From: Acholoe squamosa
Lineage: Eukaryota; Annelida; Polychaeta; Phyllodocida; Polynoidae
NCBI GenBank assembly: GCA_949317995.1
Contig: OX439043.1
Location: 2,782,501 to 2,846,500, forward strand
Direction of reading: 5' to 3'
Length of the DNA: 64,000 nucleotides
In this document: positions 54,401 through 62,229 of the stretch, piece by piece
How the letters are laid out: each line of letters begins with the position of its first letter
How positions within the stretch are numbered: the first letter of the stretch is position 1
Translations under genes and position numbers: made by a program
The notes under the pieces: generated by a model
The model's database searches: none
Told to the model about the DNA's origin: nothing
The model's input: only the letters and a program-made list of their open reading frames with translations

Positions 54401-54955
54401 TGATGTACCGTAAATCCCCGGTCATAAGCCGGCCCCGGTCATAAGCCGGGGGGTGAGTTCAGGGAAATCCTATAAGCCGGTTTTGGTGTCAAATTTTTCC
54501 CATTTTCTCTTTATTCTATAGTAAAAAAAACCCGGTCTTAAGCCGGGGGGGGGGGACTTTAGGAAAAATTTAGAAGCTGGTTTGGGCCCAAAATAGAAAA
54601 AAAAATCCGGCTTATGACCGGGGATTTACGGTAGTCATTGGTTCATCAGGACGACCAATGGACATGACGCACTCCTGCTTTAGCCTCCCTTAAGTGGTTA
54701 ACCAGTTGGGCAGAATATTGATGCTGCAGCCAAGGGTCGTCATGATACTTGGATGCAGCACTGGTGAGTAACTCGCCAGGGCTGCATTCATGCATCATGC
54801 TGCTGGGATGGCATGATACATTGATGTACCCCTTTACCTGGTGTCCCAGTTGGGCAGAATGTCCGTGTTCCAGACACGCAGCGCTGCAGCCAAGGCTTCC
54901 TCCTGTTTGAGTTGTTGTTGCTGCTGCTTCTTACGCAGCTTCACCTCTCGTTGTT
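33307..54955 (-). CDS. TBC1D14-like: TBC1D12/TBC1D14-like Rab GTPase-activating protein (3' nine exons)
   Basis: Nine exons on the minus strand join in a continuous frame with GT-AG introns: 54955-54838, 54055-53949, 39230-39144, 38379-38288, 37961-37890, 35165-35037, 34289-34180, 33844-33741, 33497-33307. The product is a coiled-coil lead followed by a complete TBC domain. The Arg-finger motif (IKLDVSR, exon 4) and the Gln-finger motif (YVQG, exons 5-6) are both present, so GAP activity is expected. Family knowledge: TBC1D14 and TBC1D12 act at RAB11-positive recycling endosomes and autophagy. The choice of this subfamily rests on [30 protein letters not shown] and the short C-terminus. The 5' exons (N-terminal region) are outside the window or not recognisable. 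Introns total about 20.6 kb and consist mostly of repeats. Confidence 0.92.
33741..33844 (-). CDS. TBC1D14-like: TBC gene exon: [20 protein letters not shown]
   Basis: Followed by [14 protein letters not shown], a highly conserved TBC C-terminal block. Acceptor TTTTACAG, donor CTGG|GTATAT. Confidence 0.95.
34180..34289 (-). CDS. TBC1D14-like: TBC gene exon: [20 protein letters not shown]
   Basis: Continues to [12 protein letters not shown]. Acceptor GATTCAAG has a weak pyrimidine tract; donor CTG|GTAGGT. Ends in phase 2. Confidence 0.9.
35037..35165 (-). CDS. TBC1D14-like: TBC gene exon: glutamine finger
   Basis: [20 protein letters not shown] and [12 protein letters not shown]; Gln in YxQ completes the dual-finger GAP mechanism. 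Acceptor TTCCAG, donor CTG|GTATGT. Confidence 0.95.
35212..35292 (+). repeat. Short foldback (81 bp) in intron
   Basis: TTGTGGAAAAT and CCCCCAGGGTG at left pair with the mirror arm CACCCTGGGGG and ATTTTCCACA at right around a T-run; about 36-bp arms. Confidence 0.8.
35622..36760 (+). repeat. 49-bp minisatellite (about 23 copies) in TBC intron, with sense-strand donor motif
   Basis: The unit starts 'aggtcttacctattgtagat' and ends 'gttaggttggtacagagat'. Copies vary at 'gtacagagat/gtgcagagat' and a few deletions. On the gene's sense strand each unit contains AATAG|GTAAGA preceded by CCTAACAG. Confidence 0.95.
36901..37646 (+). mobile_element. Foldback/TIR element with about 260-bp arms
   Basis: Arms 36901-37160 and 37391-37646 are inverted copies (shared words CATTGTGGGTGGGGGTGACC, TCCGAACGCCTCGAG). 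Outer ends are CGAGGTGTTC / CGAACGCCTCG. The spacer is about 230 bp with no frame. The superfamily is unclear and no target duplication was determined. Confidence 0.8.
37890..37961 (-). CDS. TBC1D14-like: TBC gene exon: [20 protein letters not shown]
   Basis: Ends at GlyTyr, one residue pair before the Gln finger, with donor TAT|GTGAGT. Acceptor TTACAG. Phase 0 at both ends. Confidence 0.92.
38288..38379 (-). CDS. TBC1D14-like: TBC gene exon: arginine finger
   Basis: Carries [15 protein letters not shown]; the Arg of IxxDxxR is the catalytic arginine finger. Acceptor TTTTCAG, donor AAG|GTAAAA. Confidence 0.93.
38575..38839 (+). mobile_element. TA-flanked MITE, family P2, divergent copy
   Basis: Termini TACCATAATCTTCCACGTAT and, inverted, ATACGCAGGAGATTGCGGTA. 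Related to the copy 37 bp to its right. Confidence 0.7.
38877..39123 (+). mobile_element. TA-flanked MITE, family P2
   Basis: Termini TACCGTAATCTCCCGCGTA and mirror TACGCGGGAGATTACGGTA; 'gcgtataagacgcacc' is repeated inside about five times. It ends about 20 bp from the TBC exon donor at 39144. Confidence 0.85.
39144..39230 (-). CDS. TBC1D14-like: TBC gene exon: linker [14 protein letters not shown]
   Basis: Phase 1 start completes Glu with the preceding exon. Acceptor TTCCAG, donor AAG|GTGAGG. The intron upstream is 14.7 kb, the largest in the window. Confidence 0.92.
39423..39695 (+). mobile_element. MITE with TTTAACAAC-G-run termini, copy 1
   Basis: ATTGTTTAACAAC plus a G-run and CTGGTGGGTTTG at left; CAAACCCACCAG, a C-run and GTTGTTAAAAAAT at right. 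Same family as 48687-48967. Confidence 0.8.
40334..41738 (+). repeat. 28-bp minisatellite (about 50 copies) in TBC intron
   Basis: The unit is 'cttggtgtcatgatgcacca' plus 'atgcagta'. Variants swap 'cacc', 'catc' and 'cagc' and 'agta'/'atca'. The unit matches the hairpin arm of the TTAA-type palindromic MITE (GATGCACCAATGAAGTGCTGGTG). Confidence 0.95.
42160..44041 (+). mobile_element. Transib/RAG-like non-autonomous element: CACTGTG termini, 5-bp TSD ACCAT
   Basis: Left end CACTGTGAGGATAGC, right end mirror GCTATCCCCACAGTG. ACCAT at 42155-42159 and 44042-44046 is the target duplication. Inverted repeats extend about 95 bp with few differences. A CCGTAAAGC half-palindrome lies 20 bp in (CCGTAAAGCGCTTTACGG at 42180-42197). 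CACWRTG termini and 5-bp duplications are hallmarks of Transib and of the RAG/ProtoRAG group. No transposase is seen; the interior carries MITE P1 copy 3 and AT-rich filler. Confidence 0.7.
42519..42971 (+). mobile_element. TA-flanked MITE, family P1, copy 3 (long form), nested
   Basis: TACCGTAAATCCCTGGTC ... GACCGGGGATTTACGGTA, with five or more ATAAGCCGG words in both directions. It lies within the CACTGTG element. Confidence 0.85.
44622..45792 (+). repeat. 1,171-bp tandem duplication, copy 1
   Basis: Nearly identical to 45793-46963; I see only a handful of substitutions. Junctions share ATCAT. The unit includes a TTAA-type MITE (from 44690, TTAACCCTTTAAGGGC), a 'gaataagcgcctgggg' element and hairpin cluster C. 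The 88-codon minus-strand frame within it has no recognised homology. Confidence 0.95.
45403..45706 (+). other. Hairpin cluster C
   Basis: Stems 45403-45446 (6), 45485-45501 (6), 45540-45558 (8 perfect, TAT loop), 45573-45598 (11 with one G-U, TAGT loop), 45685-45706 (7). A TATA-like run follows at 45710-45719. This could be a solo LTR or terminus related in style to chains A and B. Confidence 0.65.
45793..46963 (+). repeat. 1,171-bp tandem duplication, copy 2
   Basis: See copy 1. A third partial copy is not present: sequence diverges after the ATCAT at about 46967. Confidence 0.95.
46574..46877 (+). other. Hairpin cluster D (duplicate of C)
   Basis: Same stems at +1,171 bp; for example GACTGGAC-TAT-GTCCAGTC at 46711-46729. 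Confidence 0.65.
46970..48686. other. Intronic DNA, no exon recognised
   Basis: A plus-strand frame ending at 47198 is preceded by TTTTAG but resembles no known protein and lies antisense to the host gene. Also present: MITE arms at 47917-47985 (GATGCATCAATGCAGCCCTGG and mirror) and at about 47835-47890. Confidence 0.5.
48687..48967 (+). mobile_element. MITE with TTTAACA-G-run termini, copy 2
   Basis: TGTTTAACAGCAGGGGGTTG at left, TTGTTGTTAAAAAATG at right; 'gggtttgcatatgggcatgc' corresponds to 'gggtttgcacgtggacacgc' in copy 1. Confidence 0.8.
48968..49638. other. Intronic DNA, no exon recognised
   Basis: A 62-codon plus-strand frame (49012-49200) is antisense to the gene and unassigned. 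Otherwise unremarkable. Confidence 0.4.
49639..50858 (+). repeat. 50-bp minisatellite (about 24 copies) in TBC intron, with sense-strand donor motif
   Basis: The unit is 'acccttacctagttgtgcca' then 'ggagtctgggtaggactagg' then 'taccaccagg'. On the gene's sense strand it reads CAACTAG|GTAAGGGT, preceded by TCCTACCCAG. Confidence 0.95.
50859..52223. other. Intronic DNA, no exon recognised
   Basis: Contains a phrase 'caggtggtacaactgacag' twice (51780, 51883), a MITE-type palindrome near 52065-52110 and AT-rich DNA. A 99-codon minus-strand frame (51559-51260) is in the host sense but shows no homology I recognise and no exon-like borders. Confidence 0.45.
52224..53930 (+). repeat. 37-bp minisatellite (about 46 copies) adjoining TBC exon
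   Basis: The unit is 'gcaggcatgatgcactccta' plus 'catcagccgtccttatg'. It corresponds to the terminal inverted repeat of the TTAA-type MITE (TGCACTCCTGCATCAGCGGCCCTTAA). It ends about 20 bp from the donor of exon 53949-54055. Confidence 0.95.
53949..54055 (-). CDS. TBC1D14-like: TBC gene exon: start of TBC domain
   Basis: [20 protein letters not shown] then GNELNLTP; the Arg-Gly and Trp residues are the TBC motif 1 signature. The donor CAG|GTAAGC lies only about 20 bp from the edge of the 37-bp minisatellite in the following intron. Confidence 0.93.
54256..54701 (+). mobile_element. TTAA-flanked palindromic MITE containing nested MITE P1
   Basis: TTAACCCTTTAAGGGCCATT at left, CCTCCCTTAAGTGGTTAA at right, TTAA on both sides (54256-54259, 54698-54701). 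The interior hairpin GCAGCCCTGGCGAG/ACCAGGGCT is intact. TTAA plus CCCTTT termini suggest piggyBac. MITE P1 copy 2 is inserted at 54406-54633. Confidence 0.8.
54406..54633 (+). mobile_element. TA-flanked MITE, family P1, copy 2, nested
   Basis: TACCGTAAATCCCCGGTCAT and mirror; best preserved copy, 228 bp. Confidence 0.9.
54838..54955 (-). CDS. TBC1D14-like: TBC gene exon: coiled coil before the TBC domain
   Basis: Encodes a Lys/Gln-rich helix ([16 protein letters not shown]) then [16 protein letters not shown]. Acceptor TTTCAG and donor CAG|GTAAAG are good. It ends in phase 2, matched by the next exon. Confidence 0.9.
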
Positions 54956-55227
54956 CTGAAATGACAACGACACATATTAACTTAAAATACACATGTGAGG
55001 GATACTGATGAAAAAAGGTAACAAAGGTGATAACATAAGCAAGAATTGACATGAGAAATCATTTCATTCCAAGTCTTTTTATTTCAATTTACCCTTTAAG
55101 TCTGCATATGCGATAGACTGTAATTGTTACAAAATCAGCCAATTCCTTCATGCATTAGATTAAAAAAGAAAAAAAAACGGGCAATTCATCTTTATCTTGT
55201 GACCTGGTTCATTCTACTACTCCTAGA

Positions 55228-56262
55228 TTGGTTCTTATTCTATCAATAGATATTTATAGATCATTCTCTCACTCCTCTATTGGTTAATGTACTATTTATA
55301 GCTCATTCCCTCACTCCTCTATTTACTATTTATAGCTCATTCCCTCACTCCTCTATTGGTTGTACTATTTATAGATCATTCCCTCACTCCTCTATTGGTT
55401 GCTGTACTATTTATAGCTCATTCCCTCACTCCTCTATTTACTATTTATAGATCATTCCCTCACTCCTCTATTGGTTGTTGTACTATTTATAGCTCATTCC
55501 CTCCCTCCTCTATTGGTTGTTGTACTATTTATAACTCATTCCCTCACTCCTCTATTGGTTCTTGTTCTATTTATAGTTCATTCCCTCACTCCATTATTGG
55601 TTCTGGTTCTATTTATAGCTCATTCCCTCACTCCTCTATTGGTTCTAGTTCTATTTATAGCTCATTCCCTCACTCCTCTATTGGTTCTAGTTCTATTTAT
55701 AGCTCATTCCCTCAATCCTCTTTTGGTTTTAGTTCTATTTATAGCTCATTCCCTTAATCCTCTTTTGGTTTTAGTTCTATTTATAGCTCATTCCCTTAAT
55801 CCTCTTTTGGTTTTAGTTCTATTTATCGCTCATTCCCTCACCCCTATATTAGATATCGTTCTATTTATCGCTCATTCCCTCACCCCTATATTAGATATCG
55901 TTCTATTTATTGCTCATTCCCTCACCCCTATATTAGATATCGTTCTATTTATCGCTCATTCCCTCACCCCTATATTAGATATCGTTCTATTTATCGCTCA
56001 TTCCCTCACCCCTATATTAGATATCGTTCTATTTATTGCTCATTCCCTCACCCCTATATTAGATATCATTCTATTTATCGCTCATTCCCTCACCCCTATA
56101 TTAGATATCGTTCTATTAATCGCTCATTCCCTCACCCTATATTAGATATCGTTCTATTTATCGCTCATTCCCTCACTCCTATATTAGATATCGTTCTATT
56201 TATCGCTCATTCCCTCACCCCTATATTAGATATCGTTCTATTTATCGCTCGATCCCTCACTC
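55228..56262 (+). repeat. 42-bp minisatellite (about 25 copies)
   Basis: The unit is 'tattggttctagttctattt' plus 'atagctcattccctcactcctc', drifting to a 'tatattagatatcgttctat' form on the right. Because 42 is a multiple of 3, a 224-codon open frame spans it; it is not a gene. Confidence 0.95.
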
Positions 56263-56931
56263 CTTCTGTAAAAGCCCAGTGCATAAGTCATGGCTTATAC
56301 CATTTCCGACACTTGGTGCAGTTCACAACGTGTTCCTGAACTCAGGGTGCAGCTTATACATGGAGTTCTGTATATACAGACAAAGGTAAGGAACATTGTC
56401 AAGTGTAGCTTATAGCATTCTCGCAAAGTCAGAGTGTGGCTTATATGTGAATGCTGCTTAAATGCAGTATATTGGTTCTATCTATACCCAGCTTGTCGCT
56501 CTCTCTCCCATTTCCGTTTGTGTTCTATTTAGCCGGCTCATCCCGAGCTGTGTGATTTACGCTCCACTCTACCCGACTATCCCAGTAAACATTCCTGCCA
56601 CCTGATTGGATGAATCGATACAAACCAAATTAGAGCATGATGAGCAACCCAACTTTCACTCTCCCACCAGATGCATGGTGCAATGTTCTGTATGCTATAC
56701 TACTAGCCATGGTATGCTCGGAGAGTGATATTTGTATGAAGTGTTCATAGCTGCTCGATTTGGTGCCCCCCCCCCCCCGAGGTCTAGTGCACAGTCCTAT
56801 ACCAAGGTAGAGTGCTTGGAGACTGGAGATATTGAATTTGGAGTCACTTTATTTCCACTTGGGGTTTTCCTTGTCAGCTAAAATTGACTTGGCTCTACCC
56901 ATTTCTAATCCCCCAGAACCCAATGCAGGGG
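56263..56931. other. Non-coding, upstream of the recognised TBC exons
   Basis: Includes 'gcataagtcatggcttatac' and 'gtggcttatatgtga' words, probably a decayed relative of the ATAAG-type MITEs, plus a C-run at 56767-56778. Confidence 0.4.
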
Positions 56932-57213
56932 CGTAGGAAAAGGGGGGGGGCCAGGGGGCCTGGGCCCCCCCCCAATCATAAAGGAGGGGGGGACCCGATT
57001 TTGTCCCAAATTAGATTAATATGTTAAAGGGATAGGAAAAATGGAGCCCTAAGCCTCAAATCAGATCTAAAATTCACCAAAAATACTTTTCTATTAAACT
57101 CTATTATGGGTATGTATAGGCATCATCTCGCTCGAGTCGATAATTCAAGGTGTTCAAATTGGGACCCCGCTAGGCCCCCCCAATGAAGATTTGCTTCCTA
57201 TGCCTCTGCAATG
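56932..57213 (+). mobile_element. Small TIR element, CAGGGGCGTAGGAA termini
   Basis: Left CAGGGGCGTAGGAA, right TTCCTATGCCTCTG, with 'caatg' on both sides. A related copy lies at 59117-59257. Ends of this type are common in hAT-like elements, but the duplication length is uncertain. Confidence 0.65.
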
Positions 57214-58416
57214 TACCCCAACCTGATGCAGTATGTGATATGAATGGGGAGAACTTTATGATACAAGGGACGCTGTTTCTATATATCTACAGTTATTGTA
57301 CACTACCGTACAAATGCTTGTAGGTAATGTGATATGCACATATGAAACTGAGAATATAAGAATATAATATGATTTCCATCAATCCTCATTTTGTTCATAA
57401 TCTCTCACGTATTGGCCTGAGAGAGACGATAAACCCTTCAAGGATTGTGATCCATTATGACCATTTGTGATTATCACCAAGGAATCATGTTTCTTCTACA
57501 TACAATAATTCTATACCATACCATAGTGCCCCCCTTAGGCTTATTGATTTCAATACCCTGGAGGGTGGGAATGATGCACCAATGAAGTGCTGGCAAGCAG
57601 TCTCACCAGAACTTCATTGGTGCATCATGGCGACCGATGCATGATGCACTCCTGTATCAGCGGCCTTTAAAGGGTTAAAGGATTAACTTTTTATTTTAAC
57701 TGAAAGGCAGATGGAGTGCGCTGTGTCTGCTACATCTATCTATCACAGCGTGGTGCAATCTCCAGTAGAAATATTGGAGGACCTTGTAGTGTGTGGTTCT
57801 CATGATGTTGAAGTAGAGTGTACTCTGGTATTTTCCTTCACTATCAGAGATGTCAGTTGGGTATGGGCTCAACCTCTGAATTTTGGGTGTTAGCAAAGCA
57901 CCCATTTCCGTCAATTTGTCATACTAAAAGCACCCATCAAATCTTCATTTCAACCTGTTCCCCTCATTCAAAACCTTTAAAACCATCTCCAGATTGGATG
58001 GTCATAGAAAAACAATTAAAAGACTGCATCAGAATTTTAGCCAATCAGAAGCCAGCTTAGATTCATGTCCTCTGAAATAAAATTTCAGATACCCTCTGTT
58101 CTCTGAAGGGTGGTTTGTCTAGAAAAGGCTAGAGGGCAGCACAAGGCATGCTTAATTTCCCCTGCTGAAGACTAAATTATGCTCAGCCTTATGCTCCCTA
58201 GAAGTAAAACGGGCATGTTGTAAGCGTATCTATGATTAATGTAATTCCTCTATCTATGTTATAACCACAAGATGGAAGAAGCCTCTGAGATGTCTGACTT
58301 TTGGGAAAGTTTGAACATCTGAAAATAGACGGATATCTGAAGGTCTGACATCTCTGCACTATACTGCAATTAGCCTCCTCTTGTACTGCATGGAGTAGTC
58401 TCAATTCTACCCCCTT
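57214..58416. other. Non-coding, with one MITE hairpin
   Basis: The palindromic MITE at 57570-57680 (GATGCACCAATGAAGTGCTGG and mirror, ending CCTTTAAAGGGTTAA) is recognisable. Frames at 57696-58060 have no homology I know. Confidence 0.5.
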
Positions 58417-59075
58417 TAATCCTTTATGGGTCACTGATGCAGGAGTGCATCATGTCGGCCGGCATGATGCACCAATGAATTGCTGGTGAGACTGCATGGC
58501 TGGGTCGGCATGATGCACCAATGAATTGCTGGCGAGACTGCATGGCTGGGCCGGCATGATGCACCAATGAATTGCTGGTGAGACTGCATGGCTGGGCCGG
58601 CATGATGCACCAATGAATTGCTGGTGAGACTGCATGGCTGGGTCAGCATGATGCACCAATGAATTGCTGGCGAGACTGCATGGCTGGGTCGGCATGATGC
58701 ACCAATGAATTGCTGGCGAGACTGCATGGCTGGGTCGGCATGATGCACCAATGAATTGCTGGCGAGACTGCTCAAAAGCACTTCATTGGAGCATCATGCT
58801 GATGCTCCAGGACTGTATCAACCCTGTAGGGTCAGCGTGATGCATGAATGCAGCCCTGGTGATTTAACTGCCAGGGCTACATTCGTGTATCGTGAGGACC
58901 GTCACGATGCATGAATGCAGCCCTGGTAAGCACCATCCCAGGTCTGCATTCATGCATCATGAGGACCCTATGATGTTCTTACAGTTCCAGAGGGTCATCA
59001 TGATGCACCAATAAAGTGCTGGAGAGGCTGCTCGCCAGATGCACTCCTACATCAACGGCCGTAAAAGGATTAAAG
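58417..59075 (+). mobile_element. Palindromic MITE with internally amplified 46-bp repeat
   Basis: Ends TTTAATCCTTTATGGGTCAC and mirror CGTAAAAGGATTAAA. Seven 46-bp units (58461-58790) begin 'ggcatgatgcaccaatgaat'. Two further hairpins (58845-58900, 58905-58960) precede the right end. Confidence 0.75.
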
Positions 59076-59116
59076 GAGGCGATTGATTATAAGGCTGAGG
59101 AGGAGCTGGGGGTGGT

Positions 59117-59257
59117 GCAGGGGCATAGGAAGCAAATTTTTATTGGGGGTTGGGGGGGCCCGCTATATTTTTATATAGGTTTATATAGGGAACCTCTTCA
59201 TTATTGGAGGGGGGGCAGGCCCCCCCTGGCCCCCCCCCCCTTTTCCTACGCCGCTGT
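59117..59257 (+). mobile_element. Small TIR element, second copy
   Basis: CAGGGGCATAGGAA at left, TTTCCTACGCCGCTG at right, G- and C-runs inside. Confidence 0.6.
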
Positions 59258-59529
59258 GGTAGGGTGTGTGTAAGGGAAGAGAGGGCATTTACTGATAATG
59301 AAATTGATAACAGACCTCCCCCACTACCATCAGACACCTCAAACACCACCCCCACCCAAGTATATTCTGTGAACAGTGGAAATGGATTGATTTATTCAAT
59401 TTGAGGTCTTCTCATCTTTTCTTCTTCTTAATTTGGTATAGATACCATTCAGTTTCCTAACCTTGTGCGAGTTTGCAGAATCAGTAGATGAATACATTTG
59501 ATTAGTTGGCTCTGATGGCTCCAAATGAT

Positions 59530-60290
59530 GCCCCGTGGTCGTCTTGATGTACCAATGACTACTCGCCAGCACTTCATTGGAGCATCATGGCGATCATGTA
59601 TACCTGTAGAGTCGGCATGATGCACCAATGAAGTGTTGGTGCCCAGTCTCACCAGCACTTCATTGGAGCATCATGGCGATCATGTATACCTGTAGAGTCG
59701 GCATGATGCACCAATGAAGTGTTGGTGCCCAGTCTCACCAGCACTTCATTGGAGCATCATGGCGATCATGTATACCTGTAGAGTCGGCATGATGCACCAA
59801 TGAAGTGTTGGTGCCCAGTCTCACCAGCACTTCATTGGAGCATCATGGCGATCATGTATACCTGTAGAGTCGGCATGATGCACCAATGAAGTGTTGGTGC
59901 CCAGTCTCACCAGCACTTCATTGGAGCATCATGGCGATCATGTATACCTGTAGAGTCGGCATGATGCACCAATGAAGTGTTGGTGCCCAGTCTCACCAGC
60001 ACTTCATTGGAGCATCATGGCGATCATGTATACCTGTAGAGTCGGCATGATGCACCAATGAAGTGTTGGTGCCCAGTCTCACCAGCACTTCATTGGAGCA
60101 TCATGGCGATCATGTATACCTGTAGAGTCGGCATGATGCACCAATGAAGTGTTGGTGCCCAGTCTCACCAGCACTTCATTGGAGCATCATGGCGATCATG
60201 TATCTACCCCATAGAGACAGCATGGTGCACCAATGAAGTGTTGGCGCCCAGTCTCACCAGCACTTCATTGGTGCATCATGGTGGCCCTTA
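59530..60290 (+). repeat. 86-bp tandem array; every unit is one complete hairpin
   Basis: Units start at 59611, 59697, 59783, 59869, 59955, 60041 and 60127, with degenerate flanking copies. In each, GATGCACCAATGAAGTG pairs with CACTTCATTGGAGCATC, with GGTG/CACC inside. The seven central units look identical. Confidence 0.95.
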
Positions 60291-60713
60291 AAAGGTTTTT
60301 ATTGTCTATCATGTAATTGACACTATTCTTCAGCACAAAAGCTCCCAGTCAGCATGATGCACCAGAGAGGTGCTGGTGTGATGCAGCAGTACGAGAGTGG
60401 TGCATCATGGGTAAAGTTATTACTTTTACATATTTTTACATGTATTAAATGTGGAGGAGGAGGTGGCCCTTCCAGTGTTAAAGCTGTAAGTGTGCTGGTA
60501 GACAGCTCATACAAGAGTGAGTAAGTGAGTGATAGGGGTTTAACGCCATTCCGACAGCTAAGGTCATATTCATGGCGAGAACTATATATTACACATTTCA
60601 CAGAGGAAAGTGTCGGTGCCCGCGCATATGTGCACCACACACTTTAGAGGGGATAGAAAAGAGGAGACATAACCCCGTTTAAGTGAGCTAGGGAAGCTAG
60701 CTCATACAAAGAT

Positions 60714-61527
60714 GGTCCATTCCGTGTTAAACCCTTATATACGTAGTGCTAGCGTTGGCTGTGGTCCATTCCGTGTTAAACCCTTATATACGTAGTGCTA
60801 GTGTTGGCTGTGGTCCATTCTGTGTTAAACCCTTATATAATTAGTGCTAGTGTTGGCCGTGGGCCATTCCGTGTTAAACGCTTATATAAGCAGTGCTAGT
60901 GTTGGGTGTGGTCCATTCTGTGTTAAAACCTTATATAAGTAGTGCTAGTGTTGGCTGTGGTCCATTCCGTGTTAAACCCTTATATAAGTAGTGCTCGTGT
61001 TGGGTGTGGTCCATTCCGTGTTAAACCCTTATATAATTAGTGCTCGTGTTGGCCGTGGTCCATTCCGTGTTAAACCCTTATATAAGTAGTGTTAGTGTTG
61101 GCCGTGGTCCATTCCGTGTTAAACCCTTATATAATTAGTGCTAGTGTTGGCTGTGGTCCATTCTGTGTTAAAACCTTATATAAGTAGTGCTCGTGTTGGG
61201 TGTGGTCCATTCCGTGTTAAACCCTTATATAATTAGTGCTCGTGTTGGCCGTGGTCCATTCCGTGTTAAACCCTTATATAAGTAGTGTTAGTGTTGGCTG
61301 TGGTCCATTCCGTGTTAAACCCTTATATAAGTAGTGCTAGTGTTGGCCGTGGTCCATTCCGTGTTAAACCCTTATATAAGCAGTGCTAGTGTTGGGTGTG
61401 GTCCATTCTGTGTTAAACCCTTATATAAGTAGTGCTAGTGTTGGGTGTGGTCCATTCTGTGTTAAACCCTTATATAAGTAGTGCTCGTGTTGGGTGTGGT
61501 CCATTCTGTGTTAAACCCTTATACAAG
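60714..61527 (+). repeat. 49-bp minisatellite (about 17 copies)
   Basis: The unit is 'gtggtccattccgtgttaaa' then 'cccttatataagtagtgcta' then 'gtgttggct'. Each unit carries a TATATAA word. Confidence 0.95.
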
Positions 61528-62229
61528 GGGTCAATGGTTAGGAGATTATGTTAAGGATTCAATTGAAAATTTAGGATCTAAGATCTATGATCAAGAGGCC
61601 CATGTTAAGGATGCAATTGAGAGGATTCAATTTAGGATCTGTCATCTATGATCAAGATATTTGGATTTCATATTTAAATTTGACAATCAATTCTGAGTTT
61701 AAAAACAATTCTAAAAGCAGTTAAATTGCAGTGCGTTTCCCGGATTAGAAATTTATCCCATATTTTCAGCAAAGTAAACACAGCAAAGCTGTAATGCCGT
61801 GCATATTCATATCATGTTCTAAGAAGTATAGAATTGATTTACAACATTTTTAATATGATCTTAGATCAAAATTTTCAGAACAGATATTATTTTAATACGG
61901 AATCTAAAAGCCCTTCATATGTTGTGTGTTTTGCAATTTATTAATCTATAACATACTTTCAGGAAAGTAAACACAGCAATGCTGTAATGCCGTGCATATT
62001 CCTATTATGATCCAAGGAAAAAAGATCATTATATATGAACTCTATGGCCTTTGGAATGGACCTATACTTAAATATATGCTCTGATTGTGGTGCTTCCTCG
62101 CTCTCTATGTAAAACCCTGTCCCATTGCTATAGTATGGAGTAAACCTATGCCTGGATTAAAATATGCAAATAAGGAATGTGTGTGAGGGTTGGGAGTAGT
62201 GTGGTGGTGGTATTGGTGGTGGTGGTGGT
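61528..62229. other. Non-coding with a 50-bp repeat pair
   Basis: 'taaacacagcaaagctgtaa' plus 'tgccgtgcatattc' occurs at about 61767 and 61966. A GT/GGT-rich run precedes the satellite at 62190-62230. Confidence 0.6.

Noticed and set aside
55356..56145. 133- and 224-codon frames with HSLTPLL repeats as a membrane protein
   Set aside because: They are the translation of a 42-bp minisatellite whose period is a multiple of three.
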